NCBI RefSeq assembly: GCF_029392315.1
Contig: NZ_CP113939.1
Location: forward strand, 1,798,001-1,862,000
Source: Bifidobacterium sp. ESL0690
GTDB taxonomy: Bacteria > Actinomycetota > Actinomycetes > Actinomycetales > Bifidobacteriaceae
Length of the DNA: 64,000 nt
Direction of reading: 5' to 3'
The position numbers and the translations under genes are program-made. Shown one piece after another: positions 11,182-19,738 of this stretch. The notes under the pieces were generated by a model, which did not search any database, had not been told where the DNA came from, and was given only the letters and a program-made list of their open reading frames with translations. Position 1 is the first letter of the stretch. Each line of letters begins with the position of its first letter.

Positions 11182-12096
11182 GTGACATCATCTTCCAAAT
11201 CCCGTAGCCGTTCCCACTCCCCCAGCAAATTCATCCGCACCTGCAAACGCAAGTGGCGCAAGGCCGGTGTGCCTGCAAAAGTGGGTGTGGTGCTCGGCGG
11301 CATCGTCGCGGTAATCTGCGTGATGGCACTGGTGATGGCACTGATTCGCGTGGTCCAGTGGCATATTGAAGTCACCGATGCGCAAAAACGGCAGGAAGAG
11401 CTGGTCCAGAAATACGATTTCGACCCCGGCAATATCATCTCCGACGCGCAGTTCTTCAACGCTGACGCCATGAGCCAGGCCGAAGTGCAAGCCTTTATCA
11501 TCAAACATGGTCCGAACTGCACCACCACCAACTGCTTGCCCGTCAAGACCTTCGACACCACCGATATCGCCGCCAATAGTCTTTGCAAGGCCTACAAGGG
11601 TGCCAAAGCCGAATCCGCGAGCGCCATCATCTACAAATCCTCGCAGGCCTGCGGCGTCAGCGAAAAAGTGCTCCTGACCGTCATGCAAAAGGAACAGCAT
11701 CTCATCGGCTCGGCCAATCCCACCGACTTTCAGTACAAGGCCGCCATGGGCCTGAGCTGCCCGGATGACGCCGATTGCGACCCGCACTTCGCAGGCTTCT
11801 TCAACCAGGTCTACGGCGCGGCGAAACGTTTCAAGTACTATCAGGCGCACGAAAGCGAGTACGGCTACCACGTCGGCACGCTCAACTACGTGCAGTACCA
11901 TCCGAACAAGAGCTGCGGCGGCTCGCAGGTCTACATCCGCAATCAGGCCACGGCACTGCTCTACGTCTACACGCCCTACCAGCCCAACACCGCCGCGCTG
12001 GCCGCGGGCTTCAACGAGGGTGATTCGTGCTCAAGCTACGGCAACCGCAACTTCGCCCTGATCTATGACAACTGGTTCGGTGACCCGCGCAAATAA
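11182..12096 (+). CDS. Membrane-anchored or secreted lysozyme-like protein
   Basis: 304 aa from a GTG start. Residues 1-35 are strongly basic, residues about 36-60 form one membrane segment, and the rest is predicted outside the cell with at least eight cysteines spread as likely disulphide pairs. The segment with 'VMQKEQHLI' carries a Glu in the position expected in lytic-transglycosylase/lysozyme folds ('...QKES' in relatives), followed by aromatic and Gly-rich stretches ('YGYHVGTLNYVQYHPN'). I infer a peptidoglycan-acting or cell-surface role. It follows hrpA by about 85 bp, so it may share its transcript, and is closed by a strong hairpin shared with convergent glnA. A specific function was not recognised. 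Confidence 0.72.
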   Translation: MTSSSKSRSRSHSPSKFIRTCKRKWRKAGVPAKVGVVLGGIVAVICVMALVMALIRVVQWHIEVTDAQKRQEELVQKYDFDPGNIISDAQFFNADAMSQAEVQAFIIKHGPNCTTTNCLPVKTFDTTDIAANSLCKAYKGAKAESASAIIYKSSQACGVSEKVLLTVMQKEQHLIGSANPTDFQYKAAMGLSCPDDADCDPHFAGFFNQVYGAAKRFKYYQAHESEYGYHVGTLNYVQYHPNKSCGGSQVYIRNQATALLYVYTPYQPNTAALAAGFNEGDSCSSYGNRNFALIYDNWFGDPRK

Positions 12097-12186
12097 GCCG
12101 TTCGGGAAGAACCGCACGGCTATACAAATAAGCGCGCAGTTCCGTTTACCAACACAATAATCTCGATATTCATCGTTCATCAATAG

Positions 12187-12221
12187 ATAAGCCGCTTACC
12201 CCTCAAAGGCAAGCGGCTTAT
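12187..12221. terminator. Bidirectional terminator between convergent genes
   Basis: Exact 11-bp arms ATAAGCCGCTT (12187-12197) and AAGCGGCTTAT (12211-12221) with a 13-base loop. A short TTT follows on the plus strand. It sits between the plus-strand lysozyme-like gene and minus-strand glnA, whose 3' ends face each other. Confidence 0.8.
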
Positions 12222-12264
12222 TTCGATAGCACTATTTTCATTCCGTATTACATATTATGTGATG

Positions 12265-13602
12265 TCAGAGCTTCGGCAAGAACTTCTCCAGCTCGTAGCG
12301 GGTGACCTGACGACGGTAATCGTCCCACTCCTGACGCTTGTTGCGCAGGAAATACTCGAAGACGTGCTCGCCCAGAACTCCGGCCACGAAGTCGGACTTT
12401 TCCATGACCTTCAACGCCTCGTCAAGGCTTTCCGGCAACGGTTCGATGCCCATGGCCTTGCGCTCGGCGTCGGTCAGATCCCAGACCGCGTCGCTGGTGG
12501 GCTCGCACAGTGTCATCTTTTGCTCGATGCCGTCGAGGCCGCTGGCTAACAATACCGAGAACGCCAAGTACGGGTTCGCCACGGGGTCGAGCGCACGGTA
12601 TTCCATACGCGCGGAATTGCCCTTGCCCGGCTTGTACTGCGGGATGCGCAGCAGGGCGGAACGGTTGTTGTGGCCCCAGCAGACGTAGCTCGGGGCCTCG
12701 TTGCCGCCCCAAAGACGCTTGTAGGAGTTGACATACTGGTTGGTGATCGCGCTGATTTCACGGGCATGGTAAAGGATGCCGGCGGCGAACTGGCGGGCAA
12801 TCAGCGACATGTTGAATTCCTGGCCGGCCTCGTAGAAGGCGTTTGAATCCCCCTCGAAAAGGCTCAGGTGGGTGTGCATGCCGCTGCCCGGCTCGTCGGT
12901 CAGAGGCTTGGGCATGAAGCTGGCGTGGATGCCACGCTCCAGTGAAATCTCCTTGACCACGGTGCGGAAAGTCATGATGTTGTCGGAAGTCGCCATCGCG
13001 TCGGCGTAACGCAGGTCGATTTCGTTCTGGCCAGGTCCGACCTCGTGGTGCGAGTATTCGACGGAAATGCCCATCTGCTCGAGCATATTGACGGCGGCAC
13101 GGCGGAAGTCCATCCCGGGGCTGCGCGGCACGTGGTCGAAGTAGGTGCCGTAGTCGACGGGCGTGGGCGGCTCGCCCCAATCGTCCTGCTGCTCGAAGAG
13201 ATAGAATTCAATTTCCGGGTGAACGTAGAAGGTGAAGCCCTTCTCCTTGGCCTTTTGAAGCTCCTGCTCCAGCACATGACGGGGGTCGCCGAGCGAGGGC
13301 TCGCCGTCAGGGGTCAGGATGTTGCAGAACATGCGGGCGGTACCTTGCGGACCATCGCGCCAGGGCAACAGTTGGAACGTTGACGGATCCGGTTTGACGA
13401 TCATGTCGTCTTCGGAGACGCGGGTCATGCCCTCGATCGCCGAACCGTCGAAACCAAGGCCTTCCTCGAAGGCGTCCTCAAGTTCCGCAGGAGCGATGGC
13501 CACGGACTTCAACGTCCCCAGCACATCGGTGAACCACAAACGAATAAATCGCACATCGCGTTCCTCGACGGTACGCAAGGCGAATTCTTGCTGTTTATCC
13601 AT
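12265..13602 (-). CDS. glnA: Glutamine synthetase type I
   Basis: Cytoplasmic ATP-dependent formation of glutamine from glutamate and ammonium. At 445 aa it is the short type-I form, like actinobacterial GlnA2 or GSI-alpha. Signatures: 'GFDGSAIEG' near the N-terminus, 'HPEIEFYLFE' (metal ligands), 'HHEVGPGQNEIDL', and 'MHTHLSLF'. The adenylylation loop typical of GSI-beta (NLYDLP) is not seen near the C-terminus, so control by GlnE-type adenylylation is unlikely. I start at the ATG at 13602 rather than the GTG two codons earlier. It faces a terminator downstream; the next gene upstream is pgmB. Confidence 0.95.
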   Translation of the reverse strand: MDKQQEFALRTVEERDVRFIRLWFTDVLGTLKSVAIAPAELEDAFEEGLGFDGSAIEGMTRVSEDDMIVKPDPSTFQLLPWRDGPQGTARMFCNILTPDGEPSLGDPRHVLEQELQKAKEKGFTFYVHPEIEFYLFEQQDDWGEPPTPVDYGTYFDHVPRSPGMDFRRAAVNMLEQMGISVEYSHHEVGPGQNEIDLRYADAMATSDNIMTFRTVVKEISLERGIHASFMPKPLTDEPGSGMHTHLSLFEGDSNAFYEAGQEFNMSLIARQFAAGILYHAREISAITNQYVNSYKRLWGGNEAPSYVCWGHNNRSALLRIPQYKPGKGNSARMEYRALDPVANPYLAFSVLLASGLDGIEQKMTLCEPTSDAVWDLTDAERKAMGIEPLPESLDEALKVMEKSDFVAGVLGEHVFEYFLRNKRQEWDDYRRQVTRYELEKFLPKL

Positions 13603-13828
13603 AATCACTATGGTCTCACGGCATTATTACATTCCAGTTAAACTTTGGGTTGTCGGCAAGATTCAGCCGTTTCATATCTGGTTTCGGTCATTGGGTTTCA
13701 AAACGGATCGCACATTTCTCGTTCATCGGCATCGGACGGCAAAGAGGTCAATCGATAGCAATTTCGATTTGTCGGAATTCCGCCATGTTCGATTTGCTAT
13801 CGACCGACCTCTTTGCTGTATTTTGGGA

Positions 13829-14485
13829 TTATCGACGCTCCCACGCGCTTTCGATATCGTCATACTTCAACGCGGCCGTATTGGGGACCAGCAACTTGGC
13901 ATGGCCGAGCTCGTCGGGGCTGCCGACACCCACCGAGAACGCACCGGCGGCATTGATGGCGGTGATACCCGCGACGGAATCCTCAAGACCGACGCACTGG
14001 TCCGGTTCGACGCCGATGGCCGAAGCCGCTTCCAAGAAAATGTCGGGAGCGGGCTTGCCAGCGGCCACCTTGCTCGGGTCGGCGATGGCATCGAAGGTGT
14101 TCGAAAGCCCAAGCTTTTCAAGGATAAACGGACCATTCATGCTCGCCGAAGCCAGCGAAAGCTTCACGCCGTGCTGTTTCATCTGCGCGATGAGCTCTGG
14201 GATGCCCGGCAGAATGTCGGCCGAAGTGAGCCCTGCCAGAAGCCCACGGTAGGCCTCGTTCTTTTCGGCGGCCATCGCTTCGAACTCCTTTTGCGACACT
14301 GTGACGCCAAGATAATTCAGAATCACTTTGAGCGAATCGACGCGGCTGACACCCTTGGTCTTTTCCTCGAGTTCGTCGGGCAGCTCACGGTCGAAATGGT
14401 CTTTCGCCAACTTGCGCCAGGCCTGAAAATGGTAGACGGCCGTATCGGCGATGACGCCGTCCAAATCAAAAAGTGCACCTTCCAT
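13829..14485 (-). CDS. pgmB: Beta-phosphoglucomutase (HAD family)
   Basis: 218-aa HAD hydrolase-fold enzyme that would convert beta-glucose-1-phosphate and glucose-6-phosphate. The N-terminus gives the catalytic motif FDLDGVIADT with the nucleophile Asp and the following general acid Asp. The cap-domain segment 'HFQAWRKLA' is typical of PgmB and distinguishes it from plain phosphatases. Motif II (SLASAS), a Lys in 'GKPAPDIF' and motif IV 'GLEDSVAGI' follow in order. ATG start with a weak purine-rich site. No maltose or trehalose phosphorylase gene is adjacent, so the source of the substrate is outside the window. Confidence 0.88.
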   Translation of the reverse strand: MEGALFDLDGVIADTAVYHFQAWRKLAKDHFDRELPDELEEKTKGVSRVDSLKVILNYLGVTVSQKEFEAMAAEKNEAYRGLLAGLTSADILPGIPELIAQMKQHGVKLSLASASMNGPFILEKLGLSNTFDAIADPSKVAAGKPAPDIFLEAASAIGVEPDQCVGLEDSVAGITAINAAGAFSVGVGSPDELGHAKLLVPNTAALKYDDIESAWERR

Positions 14486-14589
14486 CGATTTCTTCTTTCT
14501 TTCTCTTTCTTGGTTATCTTCGTTTCAACGTTTGCATCCACCAAAGCATCATACTCAGCCAGCGCAAAACATCATATTCGGCAGGCGTG

Positions 14590-15318
14590 CTACTTCTGCC
14601 CCACTGCCGCGAGCGCCTCTTTGAGCGTAAACGCATGGGCATAAAGCGACTTGCCGAGAATCGCCGCATCGACGCCGACACTTTCGAGCCCAGCCACCGC
14701 ACGGATGTCCTCGAGGCTGGAAATGCCGCCGGAAGCGGTGACGTGAGCCGGCGTGCGTTCGGCGACTTCACGCAGCAACGTGAGGTTCGGCCCGTCCATC
14801 ATGCCGTCGTGGGCGACGTCGGTGACCACGTAACGCCGGCAGCCGGCTTTATCGAGCATGGCCATGGTCTCGAAAAGGTCGCCGCCCTTGCTGGTCCAGC
14901 CGCGCCCGGCCAGCGTATGGCCTTTGACGTCGAGGCTGATGGCCACCTTGTCGCCGTATTTTTTGATGATTTTGGCGGTCCATTCGGGGTTTTCCAGCGC
15001 TGCGGTACCAATGTTGACTCGTGTCGCACCGGCCTCGAAAACGGCCTCGAGACTTGCGTCGTCGCGGATGCCGCCGCTCATTTCGATATGGACCTTGTCG
15101 CCGAGTTTTTCGCCGATCTCACGCAGTTTCGAGCGATTGTCGCCGGTGCCGAACGCAGCATCGAGATCGACCAGGTGAATCCAGCTCGCGCCTTCGTCGA
15201 ACCACGTCTGCGCGGCCTCGTACGGGCTGCCGTAATCGGTTTCGGATCCGGATTTGCCCTGCCTCAGGCGCACGGCTTTACCGCCTCGGACGTCAACGGC
15301 CGGAAGCAATGTCAGCAT
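14590..15318 (-). CDS. priA: Phosphoribosyl isomerase A (HisA / PriA)
   Basis: Fourth step of histidine synthesis: Amadori isomerisation of ProFAR to PRFAR in a TIM barrel. The 242-aa protein has the two catalytic aspartates in '[12 protein letters not shown]' (strand 1) and 'SLDVKGH' (strand 5). In many actinobacteria this enzyme also does the TrpF reaction; the sequence resembles PriA ('[10 protein letters not shown]' loop), so dual specificity is possible, but it depends on whether trpF occurs elsewhere. AAGGAG 8 bases before the ATG. Last gene of the his cluster, 30 bp after hisH. Confidence 0.93.
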   Translation of the reverse strand: MLTLLPAVDVRGGKAVRLRQGKSGSETDYGSPYEAAQTWFDEGASWIHLVDLDAAFGTGDNRSKLREIGEKLGDKVHIEMSGGIRDDASLEAVFEAGATRVNIGTAALENPEWTAKIIKKYGDKVAISLDVKGHTLAGRGWTSKGGDLFETMAMLDKAGCRRYVVTDVAHDGMMDGPNLTLLREVAERTPAHVTASGGISSLEDIRAVAGLESVGVDAAILGKSLYAHAFTLKEALAAVGQK

Positions 15319-15348
15319 GTTGTTCTCCTTTGAATGAAGTGATGATTT

Positions 15349-16047
15349 CTATAGCGTCGCAGCCCAGTTCTTGAGCAGTTGTGCGCCGGCTTCCCCCGAC
15401 TTTTCCGGGTGGAACTGGGTGGCCGAAAGCGGGCCGCGCTCGTAGGATGCCACAAAATGGCTGCGCCCGTAATCGCAAAAACCGACTTTCTGCGCGTCTA
15501 CGCTGTCGATGGAAGATTGCGCATGGCCGTGATAGCCGTCAATATCTTCGACCGTGGTATTTGCCGCCGTCACAGGCTTTTCGGGAATATTCGCGCTCAT
15601 GGCAGCGTAGGAATGGACGAAATAGAAACGCTCATCCTCAAGCCCGTGCAAAATCACCGAATCGTCGGGGGCGCTGATTGTGTCCCAGCCCATGTGTGGC
15701 ACCACGTCGGCGTCAACCAAGTCCACGCTGCCGTCGATGACGCCGAGGCCCGCGGCTTTCGAGCCGCCTTCCGTGCCCTGCGCGAACATGACCTGCAGGC
15801 CGACGCACACGCCGAGCACCGGACGCCCCGCCTTGAGACGCTCGAGAATGATCTGGTCGCCGCCCACGGCCTTGAGCCCTTCCATGCACGCCGCAAAAGC
15901 GCCGACGCCAGGCACCACCAGCCCGTCGGCTTCGAGCGCCTGCCGGCGGTTGCTCGTCAGCGTCGGTTCAAGACCGATATGCGCGAGCGCACGCATCATC
16001 GAGCGCACGTTGCCGAAGCCGTAATCGAACACCACCACTGCGGTCAT
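15349..16047 (-). CDS. hisH: Imidazole glycerol phosphate synthase glutaminase subunit
   Basis: Releases ammonia from glutamine and channels it to HisF to form IGP and AICAR. Class I glutamine amidotransferase of 232 aa: 'DYGFGNVRSM' at the start, nucleophile elbow 'GVCVGLQVMF' with the active Cys, and 'TQFHPEKSG' with the His/Glu pair near the C-terminus. The true start is at 16047, or an ATG two codons earlier; the longer open frame adds 30 non-conserved residues. It lies between the acidic unknown protein and priA; hisF is not in the window. Confidence 0.94.
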   Translation of the reverse strand: MTAVVVFDYGFGNVRSMMRALAHIGLEPTLTSNRRQALEADGLVVPGVGAFAACMEGLKAVGGDQIILERLKAGRPVLGVCVGLQVMFAQGTEGGSKAAGLGVIDGSVDLVDADVVPHMGWDTISAPDDSVILHGLEDERFYFVHSYAAMSANIPEKPVTAANTTVEDIDGYHGHAQSSIDSVDAQKVGFCDYGRSHFVASYERGPLSATQFHPEKSGEAGAQLLKNWAATL

Positions 16048-16268
16048 TGCCATTCCCCGTTCCTCTAAGTTTGCCGTAAGTTTGTTTGGATATGTCAAGT
16101 ATCGTCCGTATTCGCGCATTCCATGAGAATCATTCACGATGCGATATGAAATGGTTCAGACGAAGAAGCAGAGAAATCGGCAGGGTCGCGCCCGTCTGAG
16201 TGTTACTTTTTTACTTTCCCGTCTCTCAGCCTTTTACCAGCTCGCATACCTTGTTGCCGAACCGTCGC

Positions 16269-17117
16269 TTACTGAATGCTTGGTTTGCCGCGACCGCGCG
16301 AACGCGTGTGATCGGCAATCACCCCTAGTGCCTTCTTGCGGTCAAAATCGGCGGTAGCCACAATGTGCTCGCTTTGCTCCTTGAGCTCGGCGACGGTGGT
16401 GATGCCAAGCATCAGGTCTTCGACGCACCTGGGCGTGGTGGTGAAGAGCACCGGAGGAGCGAACTGCTGGCCCGGCTCGCCACTGACATAGAGCGTGGAG
16501 ACGAGTTTGTCGGCGCGATTGACCGAAAGCACGACCGGCATGCCGTTGACCACTTGGGTCAGATCCCTTGCCGCATTTTCCGGAGCGTCACCGTCGAGGT
16601 TGTGCAGAATGGCGACGGCCCCGTTTTCGTCGGCCATGCAATCGGCGGAAATGTCCGCGATCTGGCAGAACGCCGCGAGCAGCTCCGAAGAAATCAGACG
16701 GGTGATCAGGATGGCGACCTTGGCGCGGTTGCCAATAAGACCTTCCAGCTCCTCGTCGAAGTCCATCTGGTCTAGTTCGTCGGTAATTTTGCGATCGGAT
16801 TGTTCGGTGTTGCCGTTCTCGCTGTTCACGCCGGACCCGCTGCCGGGGTTGCCCGAATCGTCGGAACCCATCGCGTTATTGTGTGCTTCGTTGTTATCGT
16901 CCGAGTCGTCCGCGAATTCCTTCTCGAAGCCGGCGAGTGCTTCCTGCAGCTCCTCGTCGCTGAACAATCCGCCATTTTCATCGCTGGAATCGTTGAAATC
17001 ATTGGCATTACTAGACGCGTTGGAATCGTTGGCGTCGTTCACGTTATTGGAACCGTTCTCATCGCCAAAATCCTTGAAATCGTCGCCTTGTTCGTCGTCA
17101 TCACGACGTTCGCTCAT
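16269..17117 (-). CDS. Acidic protein of unknown function inside the histidine operon
   Basis: 282 aa. Residues 1-105 are low-complexity and very rich in Asp, Glu, Asn, Ser and Gly, so probably disordered. Residues about 110-282 form a folded domain with hydrophobic segments such as 'AKVAILITRLISSELLAAF' and end in a basic tail (RSRGRGK). Its ATG sits in a TGATG overlap with the hisB stop, with AAAGGGG upstream, so it is translationally coupled to hisB. HisH follows 220 bp later. I recognise no enzyme motif. The his-operon position is the only functional clue. Confidence 0.72.
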   Translation of the reverse strand: MSERRDDDEQGDDFKDFGDENGSNNVNDANDSNASSNANDFNDSSDENGGLFSDEELQEALAGFEKEFADDSDDNNEAHNNAMGSDDSGNPGSGSGVNSENGNTEQSDRKITDELDQMDFDEELEGLIGNRAKVAILITRLISSELLAAFCQIADISADCMADENGAVAILHNLDGDAPENAARDLTQVVNGMPVVLSVNRADKLVSTLYVSGEPGQQFAPPVLFTTTPRCVEDLMLGITTVAELKEQSEHIVATADFDRKKALGVIADHTRSRGRGKPSIQ

Positions 17118-17719
17118 CACAGCGCCCCTTTCGTACTGGGAATGATGCCGGCGATACGAGGGTCGGGCTCGACCGCAAAACGCAACGCACGGGCCAACGC
17201 CTTGAACTCGGCCTCGGCGATATGATGCGGGTCACGCCCAGCCAGCACCGTCATGTGCAGACAGAGGTCGGCGTGGAAGGCGATGGATTCCATGACGTGG
17301 CGCACCAGTGAGCCGGTGAAATGCCCGCCGATCATGGCGTATTCAAAGCCTTCGGGCTCCCCGATGCACACAGCATAAGGGCGCCCAGAAATATCGACCA
17401 CAGCACGCGCCAAGGCCTCATCAAGCGGCACAGTGGCATCGGCGAATCGGCGAATGCCACGCTTGTCACCAAGAGCCTGCTTGAGCGCCTCGCCGAAAAC
17501 GATCGCCGTATCCTCGACGGTATGGTGCACGTCGATGTCGGTGTCGCCGCTGGCGCGAATCTTCAAATCAATCAGCGAATGCTTGCCGAGCGCGGTCATC
17601 ATATGGTTATAAAAAGGTACCGAAGTCTCGATGTCGGTTTTGCCGGTGCCGTCAAGATCCAGGCTCAGCTCGACCTTGGATTCGCTGGTCTCGCGTACTA
17701 TTGTCGCGGTTCTTGCCAT
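17117..17719 (-). CDS. hisB: Imidazoleglycerol-phosphate dehydratase
   Basis: Dehydrates IGP to imidazole acetol phosphate. 200 aa, the size of the single-domain enzyme without the HolPase half found in E. coli. Metal-binding motifs are intact: '[10 protein letters not shown]' and the second repeat '[17 protein letters not shown]'. I choose the ATG at 17719 because AAAGGAG stands 6 bases upstream; the longer frame adds 26 non-family residues. It is coupled by a 1-base overlap to the acidic unknown gene. Confidence 0.95.
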   Translation of the reverse strand: MARTATIVRETSESKVELSLDLDGTGKTDIETSVPFYNHMMTALGKHSLIDLKIRASGDTDIDVHHTVEDTAIVFGEALKQALGDKRGIRRFADATVPLDEALARAVVDISGRPYAVCIGEPEGFEYAMIGGHFTGSLVRHVMESIAFHADLCLHMTVLAGRDPHHIAEAEFKALARALRFAVEPDPRIAGIIPSTKGAL

Positions 17720-18019
17720 GACTGCTCCTTTGTCGCTGTTCACAAACATTTCAACGCTTCTACCATCATAATTCATTACAAAGTCAAGCGGAGACATCGT
17801 ACTGCATCATCTTGATAACGACATATTTCCAAGTCGTTCCGCCGATATTATGAAGTAACTATTTTCATCATTACAGCTATTCGTCATATCGATGACACAG
17901 TCAAGGCCAAAGAGCGCACATCGCACCATCGTGCGATTAATCGTGCCGACGAAGACAAGAATAGATCCAACTCCGCGGAAATCACGATTCGTCTAGATTG
18001 CCGCAAGTCGGAACAGCCG
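17720..18019. other. Intergenic gap between hisC and hisB
   Basis: 300 bp, more AT-rich than its neighbours, with no supported gene. It is long for an operon gap, so a separate hisB promoter is possible. I did not find a histidine T-box or a leader peptide with a run of His codons here. Confidence 0.45.
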
Positions 18020-19183
18020 CTATTCCTTTTCGAGCATTTCCAGCACTTGTGTCAACGCCTCGCGGAAGCGGGCCATCTCCTCGTCGGTGCCCATGCACAC
18101 GCGCAGCCAACCGTCGGGGCCCACCACTCGAATCAACACGCCACGTTTCAACAGCTCGTCGAAGATACGTTCGCGGTCTTCGAACGAGCCGCCGAAAAGC
18201 ACGAAGTTGGACTGGGAATCCGCGACTTTGAGCGGCTTGCCGTGCCAAGTCTGAGTCTTAAGCCACGCTGCTGTCGATTCACGGGTCTCACGCAGGTGCT
18301 TCACCTGACTCAATTGCTCGTCGGTGTGCTTGAACGCGGCGAGCGCCGTGGCCTGGGTAACAGCGGAAAGATGGTAGGGCATGCGCACGATGCGCACGCA
18401 GTCGACGATGCCCTGTGAAGCTGCCAGATAACCTACACGCGCGCCGGCGAAGGCGAAGGCCTTGCTCATGGTGCGGCTGACGGCGAGATTCGGGTATTTA
18501 GCCAGCAATTCCAGCGCAGTTGGCGTACCAGGGGTGCGGAACTCGATATAGGCCTCGTCCACCACAACCACAGGGTGCACACCTTCGGCCGCCCCATTCA
18601 CCTTGGCGTTTTGAACGGCTTTCAGCACCGCTTCGAGCTGGTACATCGGCAGAATGGTCCCGGTCGGGTTGTTCGGGCTGGTCAAAAGGATAATCGACGG
18701 CTGCTCACGTTCGATTGCGTCGAGCAGAGCTTCAAGGTTCAGCGAGAAATCGGCGTTTCGTTTCACCGTGATCCACTTGGTGAACGTGTCTCGCGCATAC
18801 TCGGGGTACATGGAATAGGTCGGATCGGCACCCAGAGCCTTGCGTCCCGGTCCACCGAAAGCCTGGAACAGTTGGAGCATAATCTCGTTGCTGCCATTGG
18901 CGCCCCAGAGCTGCTCGACGCCGAGTTTCACACCGGACTCGCGCTCAAGATAGTCGGCAAACGCCTGGCGCAGCTTGGAATGCTCACGGTCGGGATAACG
19001 GTTTAGGGTCGGGGCGATCTTGCGCACGTCCTCGGCGATCTCGTTGACCACGGCGGGCGCGGGCGCATACGGGTTCTCATTGACGTTCAGGCACACCGGC
19101 ACGTCAAGTTGTGGCGCCCCGTAGGGCTCCTCCCCAATGAGGTCGTTGCGCAGCGGCAATTCCTGTGGAATCGAATTGGTCAT
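18020..19183 (-). CDS. hisC: Histidinol-phosphate aminotransferase
   Basis: PLP-dependent conversion of imidazole acetol phosphate and glutamate to histidinol phosphate. 387 aa with the aminotransferase class I/II core. Substrate and cofactor segments 'LNVNENPYAP' near residue 30, 'SPNNPTG' near 160, the PLP lysine in 'SRTMSKAFAFAGARVGY', and the terminal Arg motif 'WLRVCMGT' are present. Start at 19183 with AAGGGGAAC upstream. It lies between the broken GNAT gene and hisB on the same strand. Confidence 0.95.
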   Translation of the reverse strand: MTNSIPQELPLRNDLIGEEPYGAPQLDVPVCLNVNENPYAPAPAVVNEIAEDVRKIAPTLNRYPDREHSKLRQAFADYLERESGVKLGVEQLWGANGSNEIMLQLFQAFGGPGRKALGADPTYSMYPEYARDTFTKWITVKRNADFSLNLEALLDAIEREQPSIILLTSPNNPTGTILPMYQLEAVLKAVQNAKVNGAAEGVHPVVVVDEAYIEFRTPGTPTALELLAKYPNLAVSRTMSKAFAFAGARVGYLAASQGIVDCVRIVRMPYHLSAVTQATALAAFKHTDEQLSQVKHLRETRESTAAWLKTQTWHGKPLKVADSQSNFVLFGGSFEDRERIFDELLKRGVLIRVVGPDGWLRVCMGTDEEMARFREALTQVLEMLEKE

Positions 19184-19258
19184 GATGTTCCCCTTAACTT
19201 TTATCCTCACCGGTCATTCCCGCAATTATATGGCAATCCTGTGTGAATCCTGTTAACT

Positions 19259-19657
19259 CTAAAAAGGCCGCCTGGCGATCGAGAATGCGTTGCCGATATG
19301 GTCGAAACCCAGTTTCGGATAGTATTCCATCGCACTTTACGCGGCCAGCAACACCAACGAGACATCCGGCCCAAGCTGACGAAGAAGTCCGTCCACCAGT
19401 CCGGAGCCAATGCCCCGACGCTGATAATCCTTGTCGACTGCCAGATCCGAGAGATAACAGGCATAGCTGAAATCGGTCAGGGCACGTGCCACGCCGACAA
19501 GACGCTCGCCATCCCACGCCGTCCATAAAACATCGGCATTATCGAGCATTGCCTGCAACCTGGCCAAATCCTTGGTCGGCCGATGGATTCCGGATCGATC
19601 GAATACAGCAGCAAGCTGCTCGGCAGTGATGCTCCGCTCATGCGTGTAGGCGATCAT
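19259..19657 (-). pseudogene. GNAT acetyltransferase broken by an in-frame stop
   Basis: The frame from 19657 encodes a small GNAT protein: 'CYLSDLAVDKDYQRRGIGSGL' holds the acetyl-CoA motif (R/Q-x-x-G-x-G/A). A TAA stop at 19337-19339 interrupts it after 'VLLAA'. In the same frame the typical GNAT ending continues directly ('SAMEYYPKLGF', then 'IARRPF') to a TAG at 19259. Read through, the protein would have about 132 residues, the normal length. So this is one nonsense codon, not a frameshift. It sits between hisD and hisC, but GNAT proteins are not part of histidine synthesis; it is probably a passenger. Confidence 0.8.
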
Positions 19658-19684
19658 ATCCGGTTTCCTCGCGATAATTTCAAT

Positions 19685-19724
19685 AGCCTCGGGTCAGCGG
19701 CTTCAGACCGCCGAACCCGAGGCT
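19685..19724 (-). terminator. Hairpin downstream of hisD
   Basis: Arms AGCCTCGGGT (19685-19694) and ACCCGAGGCT (19715-19724) are exact complements, and the 20-base loop can pair further. It lies 15 bp past the hisD stop, followed on the minus strand by ATTGAAATT. It could end or attenuate transcription between hisD and the rest of the his genes. Confidence 0.6.
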
Positions 19725-19738
19725 GAAAATGGAATGAC

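Noticed and set aside
17720..18019. Possible histidine T-box or attenuator in the his cluster
   Set aside because: No specifier loop, no T-box consensus (UGGNACC-type) and no His-codon-rich leader was found here.
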